Shown: positions 5,704-14,184, numbered from the stretch's first letter. The stretch: DNA of 20,816 nt from Rickettsiaceae bacterium (GCA_017995275.1 JAGOJE010000002.1:1-20816); one strand, 5' to 3'. Notes: a model not told the origin generated them from the sequence alone. Numbers and translations are program-made.

Positions 5704-8432
5704 TGTTTGCATTTGAGAGACAAATAAAAAATTTTGCTGAATATTTTGGTTTTAAATCTATTGCTGAGAAGGGGGTAGATTCGAAAGAAGAATTTAGAAA
5801 ACTTTTAGACAAATCAACTAATGGTGCTACTCCGCTTAGTTTTCTTTTGCCTTACCAATATTTTGATGATGAGAATGGGCTCGTTTTTAACGATGATGGC
5901 ACATGTGGGTTTTGGTTCGAAATCTATCCTATAGTAGGGTCCAATCTCAATATCGAAAAAAATCTTACATTATTCTTCAATGATGAACTGCCAGAAGGTA
6001 GTTATCTACAGTTCCTGATTGTGGCATCTCATGATATTTCCGTCCCTCTTTCTATTTGGGAAAAAGAGAGATTATATGGAGGAAGCAGTCTTGACAAACT
6101 TACAAAATATCGTAAGTGGTTTATTGAAAAAGCAGCAATAGATTTTGCAGCTAGTGGGGATGGAAGGCTTGCAAGAAATTATAGAGTATTTGTTACATAT
6201 TCTTCTTATGTAACACAGAATAAAAATTCTATAGATGCAGTTATTAAATTTAAGAGTAAGTTGGCTAATAAATTAAGGGCTGAAAAACTTTACCAAAGAG
6301 AATGTGGTGCTAATGACCTAATTTCAATTGGTAAAGAAATTCTACAAATGGAACTTTCTACAGAGAAAACTAGATCGGCAAAATATAATGTCTTGGATAA
6401 TTTGAGCGATCAGATATGTAGCCCTATGACATCTGTAATTTTTGAGGAAGATAAAATAACCCATGAAACAACTGGCTTAGTGTCCAAAATTTTTTACCCC
6501 AAAGAATTGCCAGAAAGTTTTTCGCTAGCTGAAATGATAAAACTTCTTGGTAGTGGTGATAAGGCTATACCAGCTCGTTTTATATTGTCATATGCACTAG
6601 CTAGTAATTTGGGGAGTGGTGGATCATCAAGTCTTGTTTCGCAAGGGCTTAGGTCAATACATGCGGCAGAAAAGTCTTATACAAGAAATGATCTTAACGC
6701 ACAGGAAGAAGCTAGCCAGTGGCGTAAGATTCTTAGTATTCATAAGAAAGGAGAGAGATTTCTTACTGAGAACCTTGCTATGATGATTACTGCTCCAGAG
6801 AAGGATATTGATAATGCTGAAGAAACTCTAAAAAGTTTATGGAATGCTGAAGATTGGAAGCTTCAAGTGAATAAGCATTTACAGATGCTAGGATTATTTA
6901 GCATGTTACCTATGTTACAGTCAAGCTACTGGAAGTCCCTATCTTGGTACAAACTTACTAGATACGTACTAAGTGGAGAGGTTGTAGCAAAGCTTCCGAT
7001 TCAAGGTGAGTGGAAAGGAGTTCCTAAATCTGGTGTATTGATGATTGGTAGGCGTGGTCAGGTTTTTAATTTTAACCCTTATTTTCGAATAGGTGGAGGC
7101 GGCAATTACAACATTTGTATGATGGCACCATCAGGTTCTGGGAAAAGCTTTTTCTTACAGGAACTTGCTACTTCGATGCTTGCACAAGATGTTGCAGTGT
7201 TTGTGCTCGATATTGGTGCTAGCTATCAAAATATATGTCACTTACTTGGAGGAGAATTAATCCGCTTTAACAAGGACAACAATATTTCACTAAATCCTTT
7301 TGCTACTTTGTCAAATAGTGGTGCAAGATATGCGAAAGCTCTTGAGATGCTAAGGTCAGATTTTAATTTTGACTCAATATCTCAGAAAACTGGCCTCAGC
7401 GTCGAGATGATAAAGGATCTGGATCTAACTAGTAATAAAGGAGCTGCTGCAGCGAAGAATGTTGACGGTATTGAAGTTCTAGAAATAGAAGGTGTAGATG
7501 AAGATGGAATTCAGAAAATTCATTTTGTAACGAAAGATAGCATTATTTATGCCAAAGCCATGCTTTCGACTATGTGTGGTGTGTCAGGAGATATCAGAGG
7601 AGAAGCTATAATAGAAAGAGCCATAAGTGAGGGTATTGCTTGTTTTGGTGAGAATCTAGACATTACTAAGTTATGCGAAATATTAAGTAATTTAAGAGAC
7701 AGAAATGCTGTTTTACTAGAAGGAGCTAGTAAACTTTCTGATAGTTTATATCCATATACTGAAAATGGTATACATGGTCGTTACTTCAAAGCAGGTCCTG
7801 CAGCAAGTTTTAAGGAAATATTCACTATTTTTGAATTCGAAGAGATTAAGAATGATAAGCCACTTTTGGCAGTGGTTTTGCAAGTGATACTCATGCAGAT
7901 CACTATGCAATTCTTATGTGGCGATAGGACTAGAAAATTTATGCTTATTGTAGATGAAGCATGGATGATTTTGGATTATGCAGCACATTTTCTGGAGAGT
8001 TTCTCACGTACTGTAAGAAAATATGGTGGTAGTTTAGTTATTTGTACACAAGATTTGAGTAGTTTTAATAAGTCCCCCTCTCATTCTGCAATTTTAGAAT
8101 CTTCGACTTGGAAGTTGATGATGATGCAGTCTGAAACTGGTCTAGAGACTTTTGTTGCCAGAGAGGAATATAAAAATTTTATTGGACTTATATCATCGTT
8201 GAGAAAATGCGAACGTAATAAATTTTCAGAAGTTTTGTTTGATACGAATGGAGCTAAAGTTGTAGGTAGGCTTGCGGTAGATCCATATTCAACAGCTTTA
8301 TATTCAACGGAACATGATGATTATGCTTACCTTAAGGATGCCGAGCAAAAAGGTGTTTCTAAGGGAGAAGCTATTTTAACTTTGGCTAAAAAATATGGTG
8401 AGCTTCCTAGTTTGGTAGATGGTGAGCTTTAA
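5703..8432 (+). CDS. traC: TraC, VirB4-like T4SS assembly ATPase
   Basis: The product is 909 residues (F TraC 875) and uninterrupted. The N-terminal half carries the TraC/VirB4 N-domain, with FNDDGTCGFWFEIYPIVGSN near residues 60-80. A Walker A motif, APSGSGKS, lies at residues 475-482, followed by VAVFVLDIGASYQN. A Walker B motif, MLIVDEAW, lies at 747-754. The C-terminal part contains the TQDLSSF sensor-type segment typical of VirB4 ATPases. TraC powers pilus assembly and sits at the cytoplasmic face of the inner membrane, docked on TraL. Translation is coupled to traV by a one-base overlap. All nucleotide-binding residues needed for activity appear present. Confidence 0.96.
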   Translation: MFAFERQIKNFAEYFGFKSIAEKGVDSKEEFRKLLDKSTNGATPLSFLLPYQYFDDENGLVFNDDGTCGFWFEIYPIVGSNLNIEKNLTLFFNDELPEGSYLQFLIVASHDISVPLSIWEKERLYGGSSLDKLTKYRKWFIEKAAIDFAASGDGRLARNYRVFVTYSSYVTQNKNSIDAVIKFKSKLANKLRAEKLYQRECGANDLISIGKEILQMELSTEKTRSAKYNVLDNLSDQICSPMTSVIFEEDKITHETTGLVSKIFYPKELPESFSLAEMIKLLGSGDKAIPARFILSYALASNLGSGGSSSLVSQGLRSIHAAEKSYTRNDLNAQEEASQWRKILSIHKKGERFLTENLAMMITAPEKDIDNAEETLKSLWNAEDWKLQVNKHLQMLGLFSMLPMLQSSYWKSLSWYKLTRYVLSGEVVAKLPIQGEWKGVPKSGVLMIGRRGQVFNFNPYFRIGGGGNYNICMMAPSGSGKSFFLQELATSMLAQDVAVFVLDIGASYQNICHLLGGELIRFNKDNNISLNPFATLSNSGARYAKALEMLRSDFNFDSISQKTGLSVEMIKDLDLTSNKGAAAAKNVDGIEVLEIEGVDEDGIQKIHFVTKDSIIYAKAMLSTMCGVSGDIRGEAIIERAISEGIACFGENLDITKLCEILSNLRDRNAVLLEGASKLSDSLYPYTENGIHGRYFKAGPAASFKEIFTIFEFEEIKNDKPLLAVVLQVILMQITMQFLCGDRTRKFMLIVDEAWMILDYAAHFLESFSRTVRKYGGSLVICTQDLSSFNKSPSHSAILESSTWKLMMMQSETGLETFVAREEYKNFIGLISSLRKCERNKFSEVLFDTNGAKVVGRLAVDPYSTALYSTEHDDYAYLKDAEQKGVSKGEAILTLAKKYGELPSLVDGEL

Positions 8433-8461
8433 TTATCTAAGAAGATATAAGGAGAAATGTT

Positions 8462-8695
8462 ATGAGAAATTATGAAATAATCGAATTTGAAGATACATTA
8501 AGAAATGTACTTGAAATTTACATAAAGAGGGTGGTAGGAGAGATAAAAGATAGGTTTGAGCCTTATGTGGTAGAAGAGGATGATATGATAAAGCTATGTC
8601 CAATTTTAACATCCGTTTTAAGTCGTCATGGGGAAGTGATGATTAATATTTTATGTCACAAAGTGTCTGTAATAATTGATTCTTTAGATGAATAA
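8462..8695 (+). CDS. Hypothetical 77-residue cytosolic protein between traC and trbI
   Basis: I do not recognise this protein. It starts at an ATG with AAGGAG at 8449-8454, seven bases upstream, one of the better ribosome sites in the operon, so it is very likely translated. It is acidic, has no signal peptide or membrane segment, and appears to be mostly helical: an amphipathic N-terminal half (DTLRNVLEIYIKRVVGEI), an acidic turn (VVEEDDM) and a second helical stretch ending DSLDE. F has no gene here with this appearance. A small chaperone or adaptor for TraC or TrbI is possible but is inferred only from position and size. Confidence 0.75.
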   Translation: MRNYEIIEFEDTLRNVLEIYIKRVVGEIKDRFEPYVVEEDDMIKLCPILTSVLSRHGEVMINILCHKVSVIIDSLDE

Positions 8696-8724
8696 TATTA
8701 AGCCCGTAATATGAATCAATCACT

Positions 8725-9147
8725 ATGTTAGGTATAGCTATTACTACAAGAAAACAAATCAGGATTACATGCTTGATATATTTTTTAATTTTTGGGTTAG
8801 GGATTACTTTTGGATGGTTATTTTTTTTATTGTTTGGAGATTTTTCTAGCCAGTGCAATGTAGTCCTTGTGTCTAAAGCTGCTTTACTAGAACTGGAAAA
8901 TAAAAGGGTAAAGTTAGCAGATGGGAGTTTTGATAGTAAGGATATGTTTTTTGGGGATCAAGAGAGGTTTTTAGATTTGGTTATTAGTTATTCTAGCACT
9001 TTTAGAGATAAAAAAACCAAAGTTCTAATTGTTAGTGATAACAGTGGTAACTCATATGGGGGAGAAAATATTACTAAGGTAGTCTACGACGCGGTAGCTA
9101 AGAAAATGCATAATGAGAAAATTACAAATAGCAATTGGAAGAAGTAA
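8725..9147 (+). CDS. trbI: TrbI-like inner-membrane protein of the F-type T4SS
   Basis: The product is 140 residues; F TrbI is 128. A basic N-terminus (TTRKQIR) is followed by one long hydrophobic helix at about residues 13-39. The periplasmic domain contains VVLVSKAALLELENKRV and later a TKVLIVSDNS strand, which resembles the AVILVSPAVV pattern of F TrbI. In F, TrbI affects pilus retraction and lies between traC and traW, the same position as here. The ATG at 8725 has no evident Shine-Dalgarno sequence. The end is two bases before the preferred traW ATG. Similarity is modest, so the name rests on size, topology and synteny together. Confidence 0.68.
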   Translation: MLGIAITTRKQIRITCLIYFLIFGLGITFGWLFFLLFGDFSSQCNVVLVSKAALLELENKRVKLADGSFDSKDMFFGDQERFLDLVISYSSTFRDKKTKVLIVSDNSGNSYGGENITKVVYDAVAKKMHNEKITNSNWKK

Positions 9148-9148
9148 A

Positions 9149-9784
9149 ATGAGGAACGGATCTATTGCTGTAATCATATTTTTTTGTTTTGTGAGCTCTG
9201 CAGTGGCTAAAGAGTTTGGTCTTCGTTCTCATTGTTTCCCTATAAAAGAGGAGTCTTTTTTGGAAATGGTACAGAGAAAGCTTAAGGCAATAGATTTAGA
9301 AAAGGAAAATGAAAAAATGCAAAAAATTGCAAGAGAGAGAATACAAAATCCGTTACCCGTTTTTGGGTTGCTGCCTGCTACAGTTGATAGAGAATTTTTT
9401 TATGATCCTTCATATACATTGCAAGAAGATATTATTTTGCCTTGTGGCAGGATATTGCACAAAGCTGGCAGCAAAGTTAATCCGCTTGATCATATAGATT
9501 TAGATGGAGATCTGTTCTTTATAGATGGGAGAGTGGAGGGGCAGATCAAGTGGCTTCAGAATGAACTAAGTTCAGCAAGTAGCGATGCAGAAGGTTTTGC
9601 TGGCAAAATAATTTTAGTTGGTGGGAGTGTTTTTAAGCTGCAGGAGATATTAGGTAGAATTGTATATTTTGATCAAAATGGGGAGCTCACTACCAAATTT
9701 GGAATTAAAGCATCTCCGGCTAATGTGAAGCAAGATGGTAAGATGCTTAAAATTAGAGAATTTAATATAAAAAACATGGAGTAA
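9149..9784 (+). CDS. traW: TraW, periplasmic pilus assembly protein
   Basis: From the ATG at 9149 the product is 211 residues, almost the same as F TraW (210). This start gives a clean signal peptide cut after AVA at residue 20, and GGAAGAAG lies just upstream; the in-frame ATG at 9113 would add twelve residues inside trbI. The mature protein begins KEFGLRSHCFPIKEESF, equivalent to the DLGTWGDLFPVEEPD start of F TraW. It then shows the family landmarks PVFGLLPATVDREFFYDP, NPLDHIDLDGDLFFIDG and GRIVYFDQNGELTTKFGI. TraW works with TrbC, TraU and TraF in the periplasm during F-pilus assembly. It follows trbI with no gap. Confidence 0.95.
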   Translation: MRNGSIAVIIFFCFVSSAVAKEFGLRSHCFPIKEESFLEMVQRKLKAIDLEKENEKMQKIARERIQNPLPVFGLLPATVDREFFYDPSYTLQEDIILPCGRILHKAGSKVNPLDHIDLDGDLFFIDGRVEGQIKWLQNELSSASSDAEGFAGKIILVGGSVFKLQEILGRIVYFDQNGELTTKFGIKASPANVKQDGKMLKIREFNIKNME

Positions 9785-9788
9785 ATTT

Positions 9789-10052
9789 ATGTCACAAATT
9801 TCGAAAACAATTTTTGATAAGATCAATGAACTGGAGAAGCAAAAGGAGCAATTACTGCTTATGCGAAAAGAGGAAATATTTGAGGTTGTAAAGGCGAGTG
9901 GGGGAATGGCTATAGATAATAGGTTGCTAGCTGGATTTATTCTATATGCACTATCTCCTGAAAATAAAACAGACGAATTTTTACAAAGAATGAAGGATTT
10001 AGGAGAAAAAGCCAAATTTCCCAGTAAAAGGGGCTGGTGTAGAGAGGGATAG
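9789..10052 (+). CDS. Small TraC(Ti)-like conjugation accessory protein
   Basis: The product is 87 residues, starting at ATG with GGAG at 9778-9781, seven bases upstream. The first 30 residues form a charged coiled coil (KINELEKQKEQLLLMRKEE). Next comes a segment, VVKASGGMAIDNRLLAGFIL, that resembles the short conserved region of the small TraC proteins of Agrobacterium/Rhizobium plasmids, where a Lys/Arg-rich helix precedes an A-x-K-A-G-L element. These proteins are encoded beside Ti-type relaxase genes and are thought to help relaxosome formation. The next gene looks like TraD of the same system, which strengthens the call. No F-plasmid gene between traW and traU resembles it. The weak family signal leaves the assignment moderate. 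Confidence 0.55.
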   Translation: MSQISKTIFDKINELEKQKEQLLLMRKEEIFEVVKASGGMAIDNRLLAGFILYALSPENKTDEFLQRMKDLGEKAKFPSKRGWCREG

Positions 10053-10110
10053 GATTCTGCGATTAGTTAAGTCATTGCAGTATTTTAAAATGAAATTAAA
10101 GGAACAGAAA

Positions 10111-10335
10111 ATGTTGGACAGGAAAGCTGATGCTAGAAGAAAGATATTAATGGGGGGTTTGGTTGTTAAGGCTAAGCTTGAGAATTTGTACGAGGAAGAT
10201 GTAAATATCTTATACGGTATGTTGCTGGATTGTAAGAAGATCCTAGAAGCTAGGCCAGAGCTTAAATCTAAGTGGCAGAAGCTTGGTTTAGCATTATCAT
10301 CTAACACTAATATTGATAATAAAATTGATGAGTAA
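10111..10335 (+). CDS. TraD(Ti)-family small conjugation protein
   Basis: The product is 74 residues from the ATG at 10111, which has AAAGGA at 10098-10103 seven bases upstream; the ATG at 10090 and TTG at 10075 are in-frame but lack a ribosome site. It opens with RKADARRKILMGGLVVKA, a close match to the signature of the small Ti-type TraD proteins (RKxDTRxKIxLGGLVVKAGL). It then has a helical region with LYGMLLDCKKIL and ends near KWQKLGLAL. These small proteins are unrelated to the large F TraD coupling protein. They are encoded next to Ti-type TraA relaxases and are probably relaxosome accessories. Its last eight bases overlap traU. Confidence 0.75.
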   Translation: MLDRKADARRKILMGGLVVKAKLENLYEEDVNILYGMLLDCKKILEARPELKSKWQKLGLALSSNTNIDNKIDE

Positions 10336-11389
10336 AATACTTAAGAAGACCGATAGATTGGCAAAAATATATTACAGGAGTGCGTGGTTAGTTTTATTGC
10401 TTTTGGTTTCTTTATTACAGATTTCGGTGAGCAATGCTAGCACTTGTAGAGGTAGGTTTGTGAATCCTGTTACTGATGTTTGCTGGTCTTGTTTAATGCC
10501 TATTTCTATAGGTAACCTGAATATTGGGGATGGGATGGAGCCGAGAAAGAGAGATACAAAAAATCCCTCTAGCCCTGTGTGTTTATGTACGAAAAGTAAT
10601 ATTCCTATTCCTGGTCTATCAATAGGCTTTTGGGAGCCGGTTAGATTGGTTGATATTACAAGAACTCCTTATTGCATGACAAATTTAGGTGGAATGACCA
10701 TGGGTGCTGATTATAGGAAAATAGCCAATCATAAATCAGGTAGTAATGTGCATGATTCTAAATATAGTTTTTATCATTTGCATTATTATGTATATCCGCT
10801 GATTTATTGGTTAGAGCTGATTACTGATTTTATATGTTTAGAAGAGAGTAGTTTTGACATCGCTTATATGTCTGAATTTGATCCTACGTGGAATGATCCT
10901 AAATTGCAGTCCATACTCAATCCTGAGGCATTATTGTTTGCAAATCCTATAGCACAAAGCATTTGCGCTCTTGACTGTGCGTCATCTACTGTAGCTACGC
11001 CAATAGATAGTTTATTTTGGTGTGCTGGTTGCCTTGGTAATATTTATCCATTTTCTGGGGCTAATGCGGATCATAGTGGTGGGGTACAGACTAGTAGCCT
11101 ACTTACAGCAAGGATTATAGCAAAGATGCATCGTACTGGATTTGCAAAAGAAACATCTACATCTGACGGGAGAATGAATGGACCTCTTTGTCGTAAGAGT
11201 ATGGCTATGAAAATAAAAAAGAGTCAATACAAACTGCAGATGACTTATCCAAGGCCTAGCAGTGGTCCGATTGGATGTTGGCCTATTGGGTTGTCTGATG
11301 TTATGTATAGCAGTTTTAACGAATATCCAAATGATGGAGAAGATTGGGGGTATCTAATATGGCGCAAAATAAATTGTTGTATGTTCTAG
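10328..11389 (+). CDS. traU: TraU, periplasmic protein for pilus assembly and DNA transfer
   Basis: From the ATG at 10328, which overlaps the preceding gene by eight bases, the product is 353 residues (F TraU 330). The signal sequence ends near SNAS at residue 38. The mature protein begins with TCRGRFVNPVTDVCWSCLMP, almost the F TraU start. Further landmarks are IGFWEPVRLVDITRTPYCM, FYHLHYYVYPLIYWLELI, FDIAYMSEFDPTWNDP, ILNPEALLFANPIAQ and LFWCAGCLGNIYPF. The mature part holds about fifteen cysteines, so correct disulfide formation is probably needed. In F, TraU loss strongly reduces transfer but only partly reduces piliation. A TTG at 10313 is in frame but has no support. The end overlaps trbC by 31 bases. 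Confidence 0.97.
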   Translation: MSKILKKTDRLAKIYYRSAWLVLLLLVSLLQISVSNASTCRGRFVNPVTDVCWSCLMPISIGNLNIGDGMEPRKRDTKNPSSPVCLCTKSNIPIPGLSIGFWEPVRLVDITRTPYCMTNLGGMTMGADYRKIANHKSGSNVHDSKYSFYHLHYYVYPLIYWLELITDFICLEESSFDIAYMSEFDPTWNDPKLQSILNPEALLFANPIAQSICALDCASSTVATPIDSLFWCAGCLGNIYPFSGANADHSGGVQTSSLLTARIIAKMHRTGFAKETSTSDGRMNGPLCRKSMAMKIKKSQYKLQMTYPRPSSGPIGCWPIGLSDVMYSSFNEYPNDGEDWGYLIWRKINCCMF

Positions 11390-11982
11390 TTTTAATCATC
11401 TTGTACATACCTGCTAGTTCTGAGGCAGCAAAAGAGAATCAGCAGATAAAAGAAGATAGAATATTTGCTACTTCTTTATTGAGCAAGTCATTGGACAATA
11501 TTCTAGAAAATATCAAATCAAAATTTTTTGAGTTAAAAGCCATACAAGGTAAAAGTAATGACGAGGAAATTCTGAGTAACTTATCAATTAAGGTTTTTGT
11601 CAGCAGTTCTATGAGCGAGAAGTTGATAAAAGATTACATTGCTGAGGCTAAAAAATATAAAGCTAGTTTAATATTCAATGGTTTAGTTGATGATTCATGG
11701 CTTAAGACACAGAAATTTGTGATGAATCTCCTAGAGAAGGAGAGTCAGAATGTATCAATTGTGATTAATGATGAAGATTTTCGTGATTATGGAGTTACTG
11801 CTGTGCCTACCATTGTTCTTACTAAAGAAGATGGTTTAGATTTTCATGGTGGTAATTCTGCAAGTCGCAAAGTATTTGATAAAGTTACTGGTAACGTTGG
11901 GATTAGGGGAGCATTGTCTTTATTTTCAGAGGAGGGAGATCTTGCAGAATATGCGAAATCTTTTCTAGTGGATGGTAAATGA
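11359..11982 (+). CDS. trbC: TrbC, periplasmic thioredoxin-fold pilus assembly protein
   Basis: From the ATG at 11359 the product is 207 residues (F TrbC 212), with a run of G at 11346-11350 about eight bases upstream. A signal peptide is cut near SSEAA (residues 20-24). The middle is charged and helical. The C-terminal half is a thioredoxin-like domain: strand IKVFVSSSMSEKLIKDYI, strand ASLIFNGLVDDSW, and a cis-proline element GVTAVPTIVLT with Pro150. The place where redox thioredoxins have CxxC reads SSSMS, as in other F-type TrbC proteins, so it is structural and not catalytic. TrbC interacts with TraW in F-pilus assembly. It starts inside the end of traU and ends one base before the first traN gene. 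Confidence 0.92.
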   Translation: MAQNKLLYVLVLIILYIPASSEAAKENQQIKEDRIFATSLLSKSLDNILENIKSKFFELKAIQGKSNDEEILSNLSIKVFVSSSMSEKLIKDYIAEAKKYKASLIFNGLVDDSWLKTQKFVMNLLEKESQNVSIVINDEDFRDYGVTAVPTIVLTKEDGLDFHGGNSASRKVFDKVTGNVGIRGALSLFSEEGDLAEYAKSFLVDGK

Positions 11983-11983
11983 G

Positions 11984-13108
11984 ATGAGGTTTTTGACAAG
12001 TTTTATTTTACTTTTAGCATTGTTTTACGCATTTGCCGGATTATGTGATTATGAATCACCAACAGTGCGTACTAATTTAAACGAGAAGAATGATTTTTTT
12101 GAAAATGCTATACCTGACCATAATGACCTAAAGCAAATGTTGGAAAGTCACAAGAATAGTTATGGAGCCGAAAGAAACGGGGTAAGTGGTTTAAGTGGAG
12201 TGATTGACCTTAATGATTCAAGCATATTAAGTGAGGTTGAAGAATTAAAAGCTGGAAATAAGGTAATTCCTGAGGAAGAAGCTAATGAAATAATGTCTAT
12301 GCATACTGACCTCACAGATCCTTTGCTGCAAAGAGACAAATCAGATTTAGAGGAGATAGCTGAAGATACATCAAAATCTCTTGGGAATTTAATTACCAGT
12401 CTAAAGGATATTGGCATTGATTGCAAAGAAGATGAGAAAAAGGAGGTAGTGCCATCCTTTTATAAAGTTGAAAAAATCAACTATGTTCATACTAACAAAC
12501 TATATGATAAAGCTTTATGTGAGGAGTTAAAGAACCAATATAAGTGCACGGATATACTGACTGTGGAATGTGTAGGAAGATTACCTGCAAGACCTCTAAC
12601 ATTGGATATTATAGAAACAGACCTGCCAATAATTAGAAATCAGGACGGATATTTACAAGCTGGCTCTTATGATAGGCACTGGTTATATGGTGGGAGTGGT
12701 TGGTTATACAGATTTGTTATAAAGTTTAACATAGCAAAAGTTTCTGCCATAGAGTCATTTATTTTGCAGAATATAGGTTATGATGATTTTGTCTTGCTTG
12801 AACTCAATGGCTCTTATGTGTTTTCAGGTCCATTCGGTGGTCATAAACTTGAACTTATTTATGGTGGTGTTAGGGTTGATGATAGTGGTAGATTGCACAA
12901 TCCGGAACAAAGTAAGTGGTGGTCCTCTCCTCCACGTCCTCCTTCTCTTCCTAAGGATCTTAAACCTTTTCTTAAAGACGGCGTAAATTCCTTAAATTTT
13001 ACGGTGGTAGTTGGTGGTAAAGGTGGGTTACTTTTTGGCCTTTATATGAGCCAAAAAGTATGCAATCAATGGAAGGAATCATGGAGTGAGCAATGCGTAT
13101 TAAAGTGA
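11984..13108 (+). CDS. TraN N-terminal/tip-containing half, as a separate exported protein
   Basis: From the ATG at 11984, one base after the trbC stop, the product is 374 residues. It has a signal peptide ending near YAFA (residues 15-18). The first ~150 residues are hydrophilic and acidic. A domain beginning at about CKEDEKKEVVPSFYKVEKI carries several cysteines (ALCEEL, YKCTD, VECVG). A beta-rich segment follows (WLYRFVIKFNI, SFILQNIGYDDFVLLELNG, NSLNFTVVVGG) and the protein ends in CNQWKESWSEQC. This corresponds to roughly the first 345 residues of the 602-residue F TraN, whose central part is the tip that contacts recipient outer-membrane proteins. The protein stops where F TraN enters its cysteine-rich base, and the next gene supplies that base. 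An ATG at 11972 is in frame but overlaps trbC. Confidence 0.75.
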   Translation: MRFLTSFILLLALFYAFAGLCDYESPTVRTNLNEKNDFFENAIPDHNDLKQMLESHKNSYGAERNGVSGLSGVIDLNDSSILSEVEELKAGNKVIPEEEANEIMSMHTDLTDPLLQRDKSDLEEIAEDTSKSLGNLITSLKDIGIDCKEDEKKEVVPSFYKVEKINYVHTNKLYDKALCEELKNQYKCTDILTVECVGRLPARPLTLDIIETDLPIIRNQDGYLQAGSYDRHWLYGGSGWLYRFVIKFNIAKVSAIESFILQNIGYDDFVLLELNGSYVFSGPFGGHKLELIYGGVRVDDSGRLHNPEQSKWWSSPPRPPSLPKDLKPFLKDGVNSLNFTVVVGGKGGLLFGLYMSQKVCNQWKESWSEQCVLK

Positions 13109-14184
13109 TGTGTTTCGTGATTGTTTTGTTGATCTATTTAGCAGGAAACGTGGTTTTTGCATCTAGGTTCCAGGTTTTAGCCCCATATTCTTGCAATGAT
13201 GAAAATAAGATATGTGTTAGTAGCGGTACGAGAAATATAGATGGTATTGATGTATATAGAGATTGTTGGGAATATTCTTATGTGAAAACTTGTAATTATC
13301 CAAGCAAGGATGATTGTAAATCCTATGCTCATTGTTATTGGGCGGGGAACCGGGAATGTATTCTTAAAGATGCTTATGGTAATTGTGTGAATTTACAGAG
13401 AGAGTTTTCTTGTGAGAGGTTAGAAGAAGCATTGCTTGAAAAAGAGAAAGTTACAGAGGATCTGACGTCTTTAGAAGAAAGAAGCAAATTGGTATGTGAG
13501 GGAGTACTTTGTATTGATGGAAATTGTGTTGATAAAAGTTATTTGACTAATGGCGAGATGATGGATTCTATTTCAAAACTTCATGCAGCAAAAACAATGA
13601 AACCAGATGCTAATCAGAACTTCAATTTATTCGCAGGAAATGGTCAGCATTGTTCTAAAAAAGTAGCAGGATATGAAAATTGCTGCGTTATTAGTGGAGG
13701 TAATGGATGGGGGCGTCAGTTAGGAGCTGGGTGTACTAATGATGAGAAAATCCTCATGGAAAACAGAAGAAGAAATTTATGTATTTATGTTGGGAAAACA
13801 AAAAGTAAAGAACTCGGTATTAAGGATGTTACAAAGCATTATTTTTGTTGTTTTGGTAACATGCTAGATAAAGTGATGCAAGTGGAAGCTAGAAAACAAT
13901 TAGGTAAGAATTTTGGTAGAGGAGGAAGCCCTGATTGTAGGGGGCTTACAATGGATGAAATACAGGGACTTGATTTTAGTAAAATTGATTTTAGTGAATT
14001 TATTGATGAATTAAAGGTCAAATTTGCAAAAACATATAAAGGTCCTAAACCAGATGATTTAGAGGCTAGAATTAATGGTTCAATGAAGGATATTCAGAAA
14101 GGTGATTTTGGCGATGCAAGTGGCGATAATAGCGCGGCTGGTTGGAAAAAAGGTTATATTGATAAGGCCGGCGGTGGAAGATGA
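13093..14184 (+). CDS. traN: TraN C-terminal cysteine-rich half, as a separate exported protein
   Basis: The product is 363 residues and is the C-terminal part of F TraN. It begins with its own signal peptide (cut near VFAS, residue 24). About twenty cysteines follow in the TraN pattern: YRDCWEYSYVKTC, HCYWAGNREC, VCEGVLCIDGNC, YENCCVISGGNGWGRQLGAGC, YFCCFGNMLDKV, and the strongly conserved close SPDCRGLTMDEIQGLDFSKI with DFSEF. F TraN is one outer-membrane protein that stabilises mating pairs. Here the base domain is made alone. The gene starts 16 bases before the end of the previous one, with GGAG about seven bases before its ATG, so it is an independent, coupled gene and not a frameshift fragment. 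The two products presumably associate in the outer membrane. Confidence 0.93.
   Translation: MRIKVMCFVIVLLIYLAGNVVFASRFQVLAPYSCNDENKICVSSGTRNIDGIDVYRDCWEYSYVKTCNYPSKDDCKSYAHCYWAGNRECILKDAYGNCVNLQREFSCERLEEALLEKEKVTEDLTSLEERSKLVCEGVLCIDGNCVDKSYLTNGEMMDSISKLHAAKTMKPDANQNFNLFAGNGQHCSKKVAGYENCCVISGGNGWGRQLGAGCTNDEKILMENRRRNLCIYVGKTKSKELGIKDVTKHYFCCFGNMLDKVMQVEARKQLGKNFGRGGSPDCRGLTMDEIQGLDFSKIDFSEFIDELKVKFAKTYKGPKPDDLEARINGSMKDIQKGDFGDASGDNSAAGWKKGYIDKAGGGR

Noticed and set aside
9309..9497. 62-residue + strand open frame inside traW
   Set aside because: It is an out-of-frame shadow of traW, which matches its family over its whole length.
10313..10327. TTG start for TraU, fifteen bases before the chosen ATG
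   Set aside because: It has no ribosome site and would extend the overlap with the preceding gene. The ATG at 10328 gives a normal signal peptide.
11984..12046. Lipoprotein signal in the first TraN protein (FAGLC)
   Set aside because: Leucine directly before the cysteine does not fit a lipobox. A signal peptidase I site after YAFA is more likely.
13093..13108. The two TraN frames as a frameshifted single gene
   Set aside because: The second frame begins with a complete signal peptide that has no place in the middle of TraN, and it has its own ribosome-binding site. Two genes explain this better, though a read check is worthwhile.
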